This document shows positions 27,625 to 35,248 of a DNA stretch of 64,000 bases, in pieces; position 1 is the stretch's first letter; every line of letters starts with the position of its first letter. A model generated the notes under the pieces. It had not been told where the DNA came from. It did no database searches and saw nothing but the letters and a program-made list of their open reading frames with translations. A program made the translations under genes and the position numbers. Origin of the DNA: an uncultured Actinomycetes bacterium (lineage in GTDB: Bacteria > Actinomycetota > Actinomycetes > Nanopelagicales > Nanopelagicaceae); assembly GCA_937876245.1 (NCBI GenBank), contig CALEGP010000016.1, forward strand, positions 1-64,000, written 5' to 3'.

Positions 27625-28806
27625 ATGAACCAGAGAGAAGTAATCATTGCTGAGGCAGTCCGAACCCCTTTTGGCAGGTATTTTGGCGGACTAGCAAAAG
27701 TCAGGCCCGATGATTTGCTGGGTTTTACCCTAAAAGCTCTCGTTGCAAAAATTCCAAAACTTGATCTAACGCGAATTGATGATGTAATGATCGGTGATTC
27801 AAATGGCGCCGGTGAAGACAACCGAAATGTCGCAAGAATGGGTTCGTTGTTGGCAGGGTTTCCTGACACCGTGCCAGGCGTCACAATAAATAGATTGTGT
27901 GGTTCAGGAGCAGAAGCAATAATCCAAGCCTCACGTGCAATTCGAAGTGGTGATAGTGATTACATAATCGCTGGTGGTGTCGAAGTTATGAGTAGAGCAC
28001 CATGGATTGTGGAACGCACAAGTAAGGAAGAACCTGAGGAGCCAATTTATAACCAATCAACGGTTGGTTGGCGAATGACAAATCCGCTGTTCCCGCCACA
28101 ATGGACTAGAAGTCTCGGCCGTTGTTCCGAGGAGGTAGCGGAGCGATTCAATATTTCAAGACAGGCTCAGGATGAATGGGCCCACCGATCGCATCAACTT
28201 GCTTCGGATGCTTGGCGTAAAAATCTTCATAGCGAATTTGTAACACCATTTGGCGAGGTGATAATTGATGAATCAATTCGAGCAGATGGAACTTTAGAAA
28301 AATTGTCCGCGCTGCCTTCTGTTTTTTCTGAATCTGGCGCCGGCACTGCTGGAAATTCTTCTCCGCTAAATGATGGCAGTGTTGCGATGTTAATCACCGA
28401 TAGCGCGGGATGTAAGAATTTAGGACTCGCTGGAATCGGGCGAGTTCTTGGAGCTCAAGTCACAGCGACGACACCAAATGAGTTTTCCCTTGCGCCAATA
28501 TCTGCAATTCATAAAGTCCTGGCTCGTGCTGGTAAAAAAATTAGTGACGTTAAAGTTTGGGAGATCAATGAAGCGTTCGCCTCAATGGTTCTAACTGTTT
28601 TGCACGAAATCCCTGAAATCAGCGTAGATAAAGTGAATGTGAATGGGGGTGCTATTGCCATCGGGCATCCAGTTGGGGCTTCTGCGGCGCGAGTCATAGT
28701 TGATTGTGCCCGTGAATTAAAACGACAGGGTGGCGGAATTGGTATTGCTGCGGCATGTATCGGGGTTGGACTTGGCGTCGCTGTTGTAATTGAAGTGAAA
28801 GGGTAA
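27625..28806 (+). CDS. Acetyl-CoA acyltransferase (thiolase)
   Basis: Biosynthetic/degradative-type thiolase, 393 residues. The nucleophilic cysteine is in NRLCGSGAEAI, with GGAIAIGHPVGASAARV (His) and AACIGVGLG (second Cys) completing the active site. The start resembles PaaJ/PcaF-type thiolases (IIAEAVRTPFGRYFGGL), which cleave 3-oxoadipyl-like CoA esters. It forms an operon with the MenB-like crotonase, 9 bases downstream. Confidence 0.94.
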   Translation: MNQREVIIAEAVRTPFGRYFGGLAKVRPDDLLGFTLKALVAKIPKLDLTRIDDVMIGDSNGAGEDNRNVARMGSLLAGFPDTVPGVTINRLCGSGAEAIIQASRAIRSGDSDYIIAGGVEVMSRAPWIVERTSKEEPEEPIYNQSTVGWRMTNPLFPPQWTRSLGRCSEEVAERFNISRQAQDEWAHRSHQLASDAWRKNLHSEFVTPFGEVIIDESIRADGTLEKLSALPSVFSESGAGTAGNSSPLNDGSVAMLITDSAGCKNLGLAGIGRVLGAQVTATTPNEFSLAPISAIHKVLARAGKKISDVKVWEINEAFASMVLTVLHEIPEISVDKVNVNGGAIAIGHPVGASAARVIVDCARELKRQGGGIGIAAACIGVGLGVAVVIEVKG

Positions 28807-28815
28807 AGTGCTCAC

Positions 28816-29619
28816 ATGATTGAGATTAAAGATTTCACAGATGTGACGTATTCCGTTGATTCAAAGGTAGGAATTATCACGATAAACCGTCCTGATCGTT
28901 ACAACGCCCTTCGTGGACGCACTGTCGATGAACTTCTTGCAGCATTTAAGTATGCCTGGGTAGATCAGAGCGTTGGAGCAGTTATTTTTACTGGTGCTGG
29001 TGAGAAAGCATTTTGTACTGGCGGTGACCAAAAGGAACGTGCTGCTACTGGTGGTTATGGTGAGACTGAAACAGGAATGTTTGAAATCGAATCTCTACAC
29101 AAATTAATCCGGGCAATTCCAAAACCTGTAATTGCTGCAGTAAATGGCTTTGCAATCGGCGGGGGTCATGTTTTGCACGTTCTCTGTGATCTTTCAATCG
29201 CATCGACAAATGCGAGATTTGGCCAAGTAGGTCCGCGCGTTGGATCATTTGATGCCGGCTTTGGTTCAGCTTACCTAGCTCGTGTTGTCGGCGAAAAGAG
29301 GGCTCGTGAAATTTGGTTCTTATGCGAACAGTACGATCCAGAAACTGCAGAGCGCTGGGGATTAGTAAATAAAGTAGTTGCTCCTGATCAGTTGATGCCA
29401 GCATCTATGGAGTGGGCGAAAAAAGTCTCTGCGCTATCGCCAACTGCACTAAAAGTGTTGAAGCATTCCTTTAACGCAGACTCGGATCACATTATGGGAA
29501 TTCAATCTCTAGCTTTTGACGTTCTTGATCTTTATACCAAGACCGAGGAATCAAAAGAAGGCGGCGCTGCTTTTACAGAAAAGCGAGCGCCTGATTACTC
29601 AAAATTCCGAGAGAATTAA
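28816..29619 (+). CDS. Crotonase of MenB/BadI type
   Basis: Enoyl-CoA-hydratase superfamily, 267 residues. FCTGGDQKERAATGGYGETETG and the oxyanion segment FAIGGGHVLHVLCDLSIAS are typical of MenB, as is GSFDAGFGSAYLARVVGEKR followed by EIWFLCEQYDPETAE. MenB closes a ring, but the close relative BadI opens 2-oxocyclohexanecarboxyl-CoA. No men genes are nearby, and thiolase, RidA and an anthraniloyl-CoA monooxygenase-like gene are. A ring-opening hydrolase of the anthranilate route is therefore more likely than menaquinone synthesis. Its end overlaps tryptophan dioxygenase by 4 bases. Confidence 0.8.
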   Translation: MIEIKDFTDVTYSVDSKVGIITINRPDRYNALRGRTVDELLAAFKYAWVDQSVGAVIFTGAGEKAFCTGGDQKERAATGGYGETETGMFEIESLHKLIRAIPKPVIAAVNGFAIGGGHVLHVLCDLSIASTNARFGQVGPRVGSFDAGFGSAYLARVVGEKRAREIWFLCEQYDPETAERWGLVNKVVAPDQLMPASMEWAKKVSALSPTALKVLKHSFNADSDHIMGIQSLAFDVLDLYTKTEESKEGGAAFTEKRAPDYSKFREN

Positions 29620-30326
29620 TTCTCACCTTCTTGGGCCACTGCATAATTCGTAATTTCAGTTCTAATATCCCAAAGTTCCGGAAAGAATGTAAAGCTATTA
29701 AGTCTGGCAAGAATCTCAACCGGAGTCCCTTGAGTTCCTGAGACTTTCAGCCCAATGCTTCTTTCAACTAATTTAAAGTGACGGCTACGCCATAGATACA
29801 TTCGTTCATCGAGTTCGACAAGGGCTTCGGCTAGTAGATAAAGATCTTCAAACTCAGTGTGGCGAACGAAAAGTTGAAGTAATTCAATATTTTCTTTTGC
29901 TAGCAAGCGGGTGAATTCGATTCCTAAACCAGGGATAGCTTTTCGAATGGAATTCATTCCTGGTGAATCAAATCCTGAGCCGTGACCCAGCGCCCTGCGC
30001 ACCTGCTGGTAATCCCATGGCGACATTTGTTCCAACATATCTAATGCCTCATGGCAATACTTAATAGAAAGCATCATCCTTGGGAATAGGCGAAGTGCTG
30101 GCCGAATTTCGTCCCTTTTTAGATAATCAAGAGCTTGCTCTGCTTCCGCCGTACATAGCTTCAACCATAGTTCTGATGATTGATGAACTACCGCAAATAG
30201 CAATTCGTCCCGGTGCTTCCAAGTATCTGGGCCTTTTTGCAAGCTTAGTAATTCGCTGGTGCGAAGATAGCGCTCATAGTCGGTGCCTTCTGCGCCTTTG
30301 AGAATTTGATCTGGACCATAGCTCAT
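29616..30326 (-). CDS. Tryptophan 2,3-dioxygenase family protein, variant
   Basis: Haem dioxygenase family, 236 residues. Substrate-side histidine near residue 48 (FAVVHQSSELWLK) and probable haem ligand near 183 (YLWRSRHFKLVERSIG) are both kept. Normal enzymes continue with a GTGGSxG segment that grips the substrate; this one reads LKVSGTQGTPVEIL. The mid region LGHGSGFDSPG replaces the usual ASGFQS form. It may be a true kynurenine-forming enzyme with divergent active site or a tryptophan-hydroxylase-like relative such as MarE. kynU in the same island favours the first. AGGA-type ribosome site upstream. Confidence 0.78.
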   Translation of the reverse strand: MSYGPDQILKGAEGTDYERYLRTSELLSLQKGPDTWKHRDELLFAVVHQSSELWLKLCTAEAEQALDYLKRDEIRPALRLFPRMMLSIKYCHEALDMLEQMSPWDYQQVRRALGHGSGFDSPGMNSIRKAIPGLGIEFTRLLAKENIELLQLFVRHTEFEDLYLLAEALVELDERMYLWRSRHFKLVERSIGLKVSGTQGTPVEILARLNSFTFFPELWDIRTEITNYAVAQEGEN

Positions 30327-30344
30327 ATTTCTTTTTTCCTATCT

Positions 30345-31121
30345 TTAGTTTGGCATCAATCGGCCACCGTTAACGTCGAGAACGGTGCCGGTGATGTATG
30401 AGGATTCGTCGCTTGCTAAGAATAAAACTGGATTTACACATTCTTGAAGTTCTGGCATTCGACCAAGTGGAATCCCATTAATTACCTCGGCCTGATCGGT
30501 TGCAGACATTTCGCTAAACATTCCTTCAAGTCGATCAGTTAAGAACAAACCAGGCGCAATTGCATTGACTCGAATATTAAACTCGCCAACTTCTTTTGCT
30601 AAACGACGAGTAAGTCCCAAAATCGCAGCCTTCGCGGTTGCGTATGGAACTCCGGTTACTGGACTTGCGCTGCGTCCACCAATCGATGAAAAAGTTACTA
30701 TTGAGCCCCCTCCAACTTTTTTCATATGTGGAATCACTGCTCGGACAGAATTAAATGTTCCCTTTACGTTGACATCTAAAACTAAATCAAAATCATCATC
30801 TGAAATTTCTGCTAAATCGCGAGGTGTCCCAAGTGATCCACCTGCGGCAGCGATTAGAACATCCACACTCCCAAGAACTTTTGCCAGTTCATCAACTGCC
30901 CTAGTCACAGATTTGGAATCACGGACATCAACTACCTGTCCAGCGCTCTTAACTCCACCTGCTTTTAATTCTGAAACCAGTTCTGTGATTGCGACTTCGT
31001 TCGTATCCAATATTCCTACAGATCCCCCTTGGGATGCGACAGTTCTTGCTATCTGACTGCCCAGGCCACCAGCTCCACCTGTTATGAGAAAGCTCTTGCC
31101 TTTAAAGCGTTCGGAATTCAT
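30345..31121 (-). CDS. SDR-family oxidoreductase
   Basis: NAD(P)-dependent dehydrogenase of 258 residues: TGGAGGLGSQIART, AAAGGS, TFSSIGG (Ser), YATAKAAILG (Tyr, Lys) and the C-terminal DVNGGRLMPN. The track begins at 31193, but TAGGGT lies 7 bases before the ATG at 31121 and the extra 24 residues do not look like an SDR start. It is co-directional with, and 18 bases upstream of, the tryptophan dioxygenase gene, and divergent from the monooxygenase fusion. It could reduce the 5-oxo or a later hydroxy/oxo intermediate. Confidence 0.85.
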   Translation of the reverse strand: MNSERFKGKSFLITGGAGGLGSQIARTVASQGGSVGILDTNEVAITELVSELKAGGVKSAGQVVDVRDSKSVTRAVDELAKVLGSVDVLIAAAGGSLGTPRDLAEISDDDFDLVLDVNVKGTFNSVRAVIPHMKKVGGGSIVTFSSIGGRSASPVTGVPYATAKAAILGLTRRLAKEVGEFNIRVNAIAPGLFLTDRLEGMFSEMSATDQAEVINGIPLGRMPELQECVNPVLFLASDESSYITGTVLDVNGGRLMPN

Positions 31122-31128
31122 ATCGCTA

Positions 31129-31134
31129 ACCCTA
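31129..31134 (-). promoter_or_regulatory. -10 box TAGGGT of leaderless SDR gene
   Basis: TAGGGT-N7-ATG; it fixes the SDR start at 31121. Confidence 0.5.
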
Positions 31135-31199
31135 ACTCCCAAAGTGGCTAATACCAATGCCCCTTTAGGACTGGCACAAAAAGGATACCTCACCTATTA

Positions 31200-31213
31200 T
31201 TGACGATAGTCAA
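31200..31213. promoter_or_regulatory. Palindrome TTGACGATAGTCAA, putative operator
   Basis: Perfect 5-bp inverted repeat with a 4-base centre, between the divergent SDR/dioxygenase and monooxygenase genes. The same TTGAC-N4-GTCA layout occurs at 37551 and 46623. Its left half could also serve as a -35 element for the rightward gene. Confidence 0.5.
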
Positions 31214-31219
31214 ATAACT

Positions 31220-31235
31220 GTCATATCACCATGAC
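31220..31235. promoter_or_regulatory. Second inverted repeat GTCAT-N6-ATGAC
   Basis: Perfect 5-bp arms around ATCACC, 6 bases after the TTGAC palindrome and just before the monooxygenase ribosome site. It could be a second operator or cover the promoter -10 region. Confidence 0.35.
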
Positions 31236-31250
31236 GGGTAACCGGAGAGT

Positions 31251-33659
31251 TTGGACTTAAGCATGAAGATTGTGTGTATTGGTGGCGGAGCCGCTGGACT
31301 CTATTTCTCGATTTTAATGAAGAAACAGGATCCATCACATGAGATCACGGTTATCGAACGGAATAAGCCATACGACACCTTTGGTTGGGGAGTTGTTTTT
31401 TCAGACGCAACCCTTTCAAACTTTGTGCGCGCTGATGAAGAAACAGCTAAGACGATTCTCCAATCCTTTAATCATTGGGATGACATAGATGTTCGCATAA
31501 AGGGTAAGAGTGTGCAGTCCGGTGGACATGGCTTCTGTGGAATTGGCCGCAAGAGACTTCTCAATATTTTACAAGAGCGCTGTGAAGAACTTGGCGTGAA
31601 CCTGGTCTTTGAAACTGAAGTTCAAGATGACCAAAAAATTGCCGCGCAATATGATGCTGATTTAGTAATCGCTTCCGACGGTTTGAATTCCGCAATACGA
31701 ACTCGATACGCCGACACCTACAAACCAGATATCGATACGCGTGTTTGCCGTTTTGTTTGGCTCGGTACAAAGAAAATTTTCAAAGATTTTACTTTTCTTT
31801 TTGAAGAGACTGAATTCGGATGGTTTCAAGCCCATATTTACCAATTTGACGGAGATACCTCTACTTTTATTGTTGAGACTCCAGAAGATGTTTGGCAACG
31901 TGCTGGTTTAGAAGATATGAGCCAAGAAGAGGCGATAGCATTTTGTGAAAAATTATTTGCTAAGGATTTGGCTGGTGCTCAATTAATGAGCAATGCCAAG
32001 CACCTTCGCGGTTCTACTAATTGGATAAAATTCCCACGCGTTATTTGTGAGAACTGGACCCAGTGGAACTCGGTTAATGGCAAGAAGGTCCCTGTAGTCC
32101 TTATGGGCGACTCGGCGCATACTGCGCACTTCTCAATTGGCTCTGGAACAAAACTTGCCATGGAGGATGCAATCGACCTGGCTGGCTTCATGAAAGACTC
32201 TAAAACAAGGTCAATGGAAGATATCTTGGCTGACTATCAAGCAATTCGCGGGGTTGAGGTAATTAAGATCCAGAGTGCAGCTAGAAATGCGATGGAATGG
32301 TTTGAAAATGCCGCTACGTATACCCACATGGAGCCTGAACAATTTAATTATTCTCTATTAACAAGAAGCCAAAGAATTTCGCATGAGAACTTGAGAATTC
32401 GCGATTCTAAATTCCTTGAGGATTATGAGAGGTGGTTCGCGACGAAAGCGTTCGCGGATGCCGGTCTTGCATTGCCGAAGTCAGGCGCTCAAGTTCCACC
32501 AATGTTTACTCCTTTCAAAGTCCGCGATCTTGTATTGAAAAATCGAATAGTTGTATCGCCAATGGCTCAATATTCATGTGTAGATGGCCTTGCTGACGAT
32601 TATCATTTGGTGCACCTAGGAGCCAGGGCAATGGGCGGTGCAGCTCTGGTCATGACTGAGATGACCTGTGTGAGCGCGGATGCTCGAATAACTCCAGGTT
32701 GTCCTGGAATGTATACGCCAGAGCATTTAGTTGGTTGGACCAGAATTGTTGATTTCGTTCATAAGAATTCCGAGGCAAAAATTGGCATGCAGGTCGGCCA
32801 TGCTGGCGCAAAATCTTCTACGAGACTGGCATGGGAAGGAATTGATCTACCGCTTCTCGAGGGCAACTGGCCAATTATTTCGGCCTCGCCTCAGCAGTAC
32901 ATCGAAGGTGTTTCTCAAACCGCTCGGGAGATGACACGCGAGGACATGGAGCGAGTAAAGGCAGATTTTATCCGCGCCGTAAAGGATGCTGATAAGGCAG
33001 GCTTTGACTGGCTGGAAATTCACGCTGCACATGGCTATTTACTATCTTCTTTTATTTCGCCAATTACTAATCAGCGTACCGATGAATATGGCGGCTCACT
33101 CGAAAATAGAATGCGCTATCCCTTGGAAATTTTTAACGCTGTTCGTGAAATCTGGCCACAAGGTAAGCCAATAAGTGTTCGTGTTTCAGCCCATGACTGG
33201 ACTCCTGGCGGAATTACGCCAGCTGATGCCGTAGACATTGCTCGGGCCTTTAAAGAAGCTGGTGCGGACATGATCGACTGCTCTTCTGGCCAGGTAACTA
33301 AAAAAGAGAAACCAATTTATGGTCGGATGTTTCAAACGCCCTTCGCAGATCGCATACGAAACCAGGCAGGAATTGCCACAATCGCAGTTGGTGCAATATT
33401 TGAAGCAGATAATGCAAACACCATTATTGCTGCTGGTCGTGCCGATCTCTGCGCCGTCGCTAGACCTCACCTGGCAAACCCGGCATGGATTCTTACTGAA
33501 GCCGCAAAGAGTGGTTACCCAGATATCTCTTGGCCGAAGCAATATGTAGCTGCCAAAATTCAATTAGAGCGGAATTTAGAACGCGAGAAGCAGCAAGCTC
33601 TCGCCGCAAAGAGCGCTATGAGTTTCGAGCAAATTACTCAGATATTTGGTGAAGTCTAA
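31251..33659 (+). CDS. Fused flavin monooxygenase / old yellow enzyme, 2-aminobenzoyl-CoA monooxygenase/reductase-like
   Basis: Two enzymes in one 802-residue chain. Residues about 1-400 are a class A flavin monooxygenase (CIGGGAAGLYFSILM, and GDSAHTAHFSIGSGTKLAMEDA near residue 285). Residues about 420-780 are an old-yellow-enzyme domain (FTPFKVRDLVLKNRIVVSPM, IHAAHGYLLSSFISP, TDEYGGSLENRMRYP). This fusion is the layout of Azoarcus evansii 2-aminobenzoyl-CoA monooxygenase/reductase, which hydroxylates and then reduces the ring, and of salicylyl-CoA 5-hydroxylase. GGAG lies 3 bases from the TTG at 31251 and 15 from the ATG at 31263, so the start is unresolved. It ends 4 bases inside the convergent iorB. 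Confidence 0.88.
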   Translation: MDLSMKIVCIGGGAAGLYFSILMKKQDPSHEITVIERNKPYDTFGWGVVFSDATLSNFVRADEETAKTILQSFNHWDDIDVRIKGKSVQSGGHGFCGIGRKRLLNILQERCEELGVNLVFETEVQDDQKIAAQYDADLVIASDGLNSAIRTRYADTYKPDIDTRVCRFVWLGTKKIFKDFTFLFEETEFGWFQAHIYQFDGDTSTFIVETPEDVWQRAGLEDMSQEEAIAFCEKLFAKDLAGAQLMSNAKHLRGSTNWIKFPRVICENWTQWNSVNGKKVPVVLMGDSAHTAHFSIGSGTKLAMEDAIDLAGFMKDSKTRSMEDILADYQAIRGVEVIKIQSAARNAMEWFENAATYTHMEPEQFNYSLLTRSQRISHENLRIRDSKFLEDYERWFATKAFADAGLALPKSGAQVPPMFTPFKVRDLVLKNRIVVSPMAQYSCVDGLADDYHLVHLGARAMGGAALVMTEMTCVSADARITPGCPGMYTPEHLVGWTRIVDFVHKNSEAKIGMQVGHAGAKSSTRLAWEGIDLPLLEGNWPIISASPQQYIEGVSQTAREMTREDMERVKADFIRAVKDADKAGFDWLEIHAAHGYLLSSFISPITNQRTDEYGGSLENRMRYPLEIFNAVREIWPQGKPISVRVSAHDWTPGGITPADAVDIARAFKEAGADMIDCSSGQVTKKEKPIYGRMFQTPFADRIRNQAGIATIAVGAIFEADNANTIIAAGRADLCAVARPHLANPAWILTEAAKSGYPDISWPKQYVAAKIQLERNLEREKQQALAAKSAMSFEQITQIFGEV

Positions 33660-35248
33660 GCGTTAAGATAATTCCTAAGTTTCGTTCCATCTTCATCCGC
33701 TAGAGCTGCAAGGCGGAGTTCTTTAATTCGAGCTGCTGCATCTGAATTATCTGAAACTTTATCCACCTCGGACATAATTGACGTGAAATTTCGCCACCCA
33801 TTCTTATGGGTATCGCCATAACCTTTGATTACATTTGCACATTCTGCAACTTCGCAAGCCAGATCATAATTTTTGCTTGCCAAATTCTCGATTTTGAGAA
33901 GCCAAGTTTCAATTCGTTCTTGTTCAAGATTGAAGCGAAGTGAGCGTGGTCGAATCGGCTTTAGTCGCGACACAAAATAGAGAAGGAAATAGCCACGAAT
34001 CGAGGCGGTGTTTAAAATTATGCCATCCGCACTTATCTTCTCAATCGTTCTTGTGACCAACTTCGTGCGCATAATCCACTTGCCAATTGGGGTCGGCAAT
34101 GTATCTGCAACTTCTTCGGACATTGGATGCAAGTATTCTCGAACTTCCATTATTTGTTCTTCGCCAATTTTTGCTTCATCACTGACTCGCTGAAAACGTG
34201 AACGTCGAGTTTTTAAATCGGCGACCCTGATCGTGTCTTCATATGTCATCCAAAGCGCTGTGTATCTCGTAGTCTCATTAAGAAGTCGCGCAGTGCCGTC
34301 GCCATACTTGGTTTCAACGGCGCGTATTGGAGACAATCTTGATAAATATCGGTTCGCGTAATTAATATCCTGATAATCTGCGGTTCGCTTCACACCATTG
34401 ATAGCCATAACTCTAACTGACTCTGGGAAATCAGATTTAACTTGGGCGCCTTGGGTCTTTAATTTGGCGCCGACTACTGAACTTGGATCATCAATTATCT
34501 TAAGTTCTTGCTCAGTTGTTATCTCCCCTGGCTCGAGAGGGCGCTTGCCTATTTGAATTGAAACGGCCGCGCTCTTAGGTTTTTCAAGTTCCGCAACCGC
34601 TTCTTTAGCTATTTCGTAACTCTTATCAAATGCTGCTACTGATGTCTTAACGCCGACACCGCCGCGTTCGATGGCTGCAACAAATTGGTCTCTTGGAAAT
34701 GGAAGTGCCCCGCTGCCAGCAATTGCCCCAAAAAGCGCAGCAGAAATTACACTGCCCGATTCTTCGGCAACTTTGGCGAAATCCGCGGCGATAAATTTCT
34801 TTGCTGCTGCTTTTGCCGATTCGATGATTGCTTCAGAATCGACTCGACCATCTCCCATTGAGGTTCGCTCTGTCATTGAATAGACCCGGTGTGTAGAAGT
34901 AATGAAAGTTGTGATATCTGAAGTTACAAATCCGCGAAATATGGCCCGTCCTGCCTCCATTAGTTCAGAGGCAACCACGATATCCACTTCACCTGGTGTC
35001 GCCATTGTGCTTAAAATAGGTTCGTGCACTCCCGGTTTTCCGGCGCCATCATCAGGAAAAAATTCTAAGTAGTAGACCGTAGTTCCGGTCCTTTGTGCCA
35101 CACCTGGTACTGAAGTAGTTTGCGCGAAAAAACCATTGTGTTCTGCCATGTCGATTGCCCAGTCAGCGAGAACTCCACCACCCTCTCCGCCCATTGCGAG
35201 AAGAGCAAGAGTTATTGGTCGATTATGTGGTGTAGTTAGTTCAGACAT
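33656..35248 (-). CDS. Indolepyruvate:ferredoxin oxidoreductase beta-type subunit, long form
   Basis: Catalytic partner of the upstream TPP subunit. Residues about 10-210 are the pyruvate-oxidoreductase gamma/IorB domain (LLAMGGEGGGVLADWAIDMAE, SVPGVAQRTGTTVYY). The remaining 300 residues form an extra domain (TRYTALWMTYEDTIRVADLK, LPTPIGKWIMRT) like the one found at the end of long single-chain indolepyruvate oxidoreductases. The pair makes aryl-acetyl-CoA and reduced ferredoxin from aryl-pyruvates in known members. It starts 8 bases inside the iorA end. Confidence 0.85.
   Translation of the reverse strand: MSELTTPHNRPITLALLAMGGEGGGVLADWAIDMAEHNGFFAQTTSVPGVAQRTGTTVYYLEFFPDDGAGKPGVHEPILSTMATPGEVDIVVASELMEAGRAIFRGFVTSDITTFITSTHRVYSMTERTSMGDGRVDSEAIIESAKAAAKKFIAADFAKVAEESGSVISAALFGAIAGSGALPFPRDQFVAAIERGGVGVKTSVAAFDKSYEIAKEAVAELEKPKSAAVSIQIGKRPLEPGEITTEQELKIIDDPSSVVGAKLKTQGAQVKSDFPESVRVMAINGVKRTADYQDINYANRYLSRLSPIRAVETKYGDGTARLLNETTRYTALWMTYEDTIRVADLKTRRSRFQRVSDEAKIGEEQIMEVREYLHPMSEEVADTLPTPIGKWIMRTKLVTRTIEKISADGIILNTASIRGYFLLYFVSRLKPIRPRSLRFNLEQERIETWLLKIENLASKNYDLACEVAECANVIKGYGDTHKNGWRNFTSIMSEVDKVSDNSDAAARIKELRLAALADEDGTKLRNYLNA

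Noticed and set aside
28804-28809. TAAAGT 6 bases before the MenB-like start as a leaderless promoter
   Set aside because: It overlaps the thiolase stop codon inside an apparent operon; chance is as likely.
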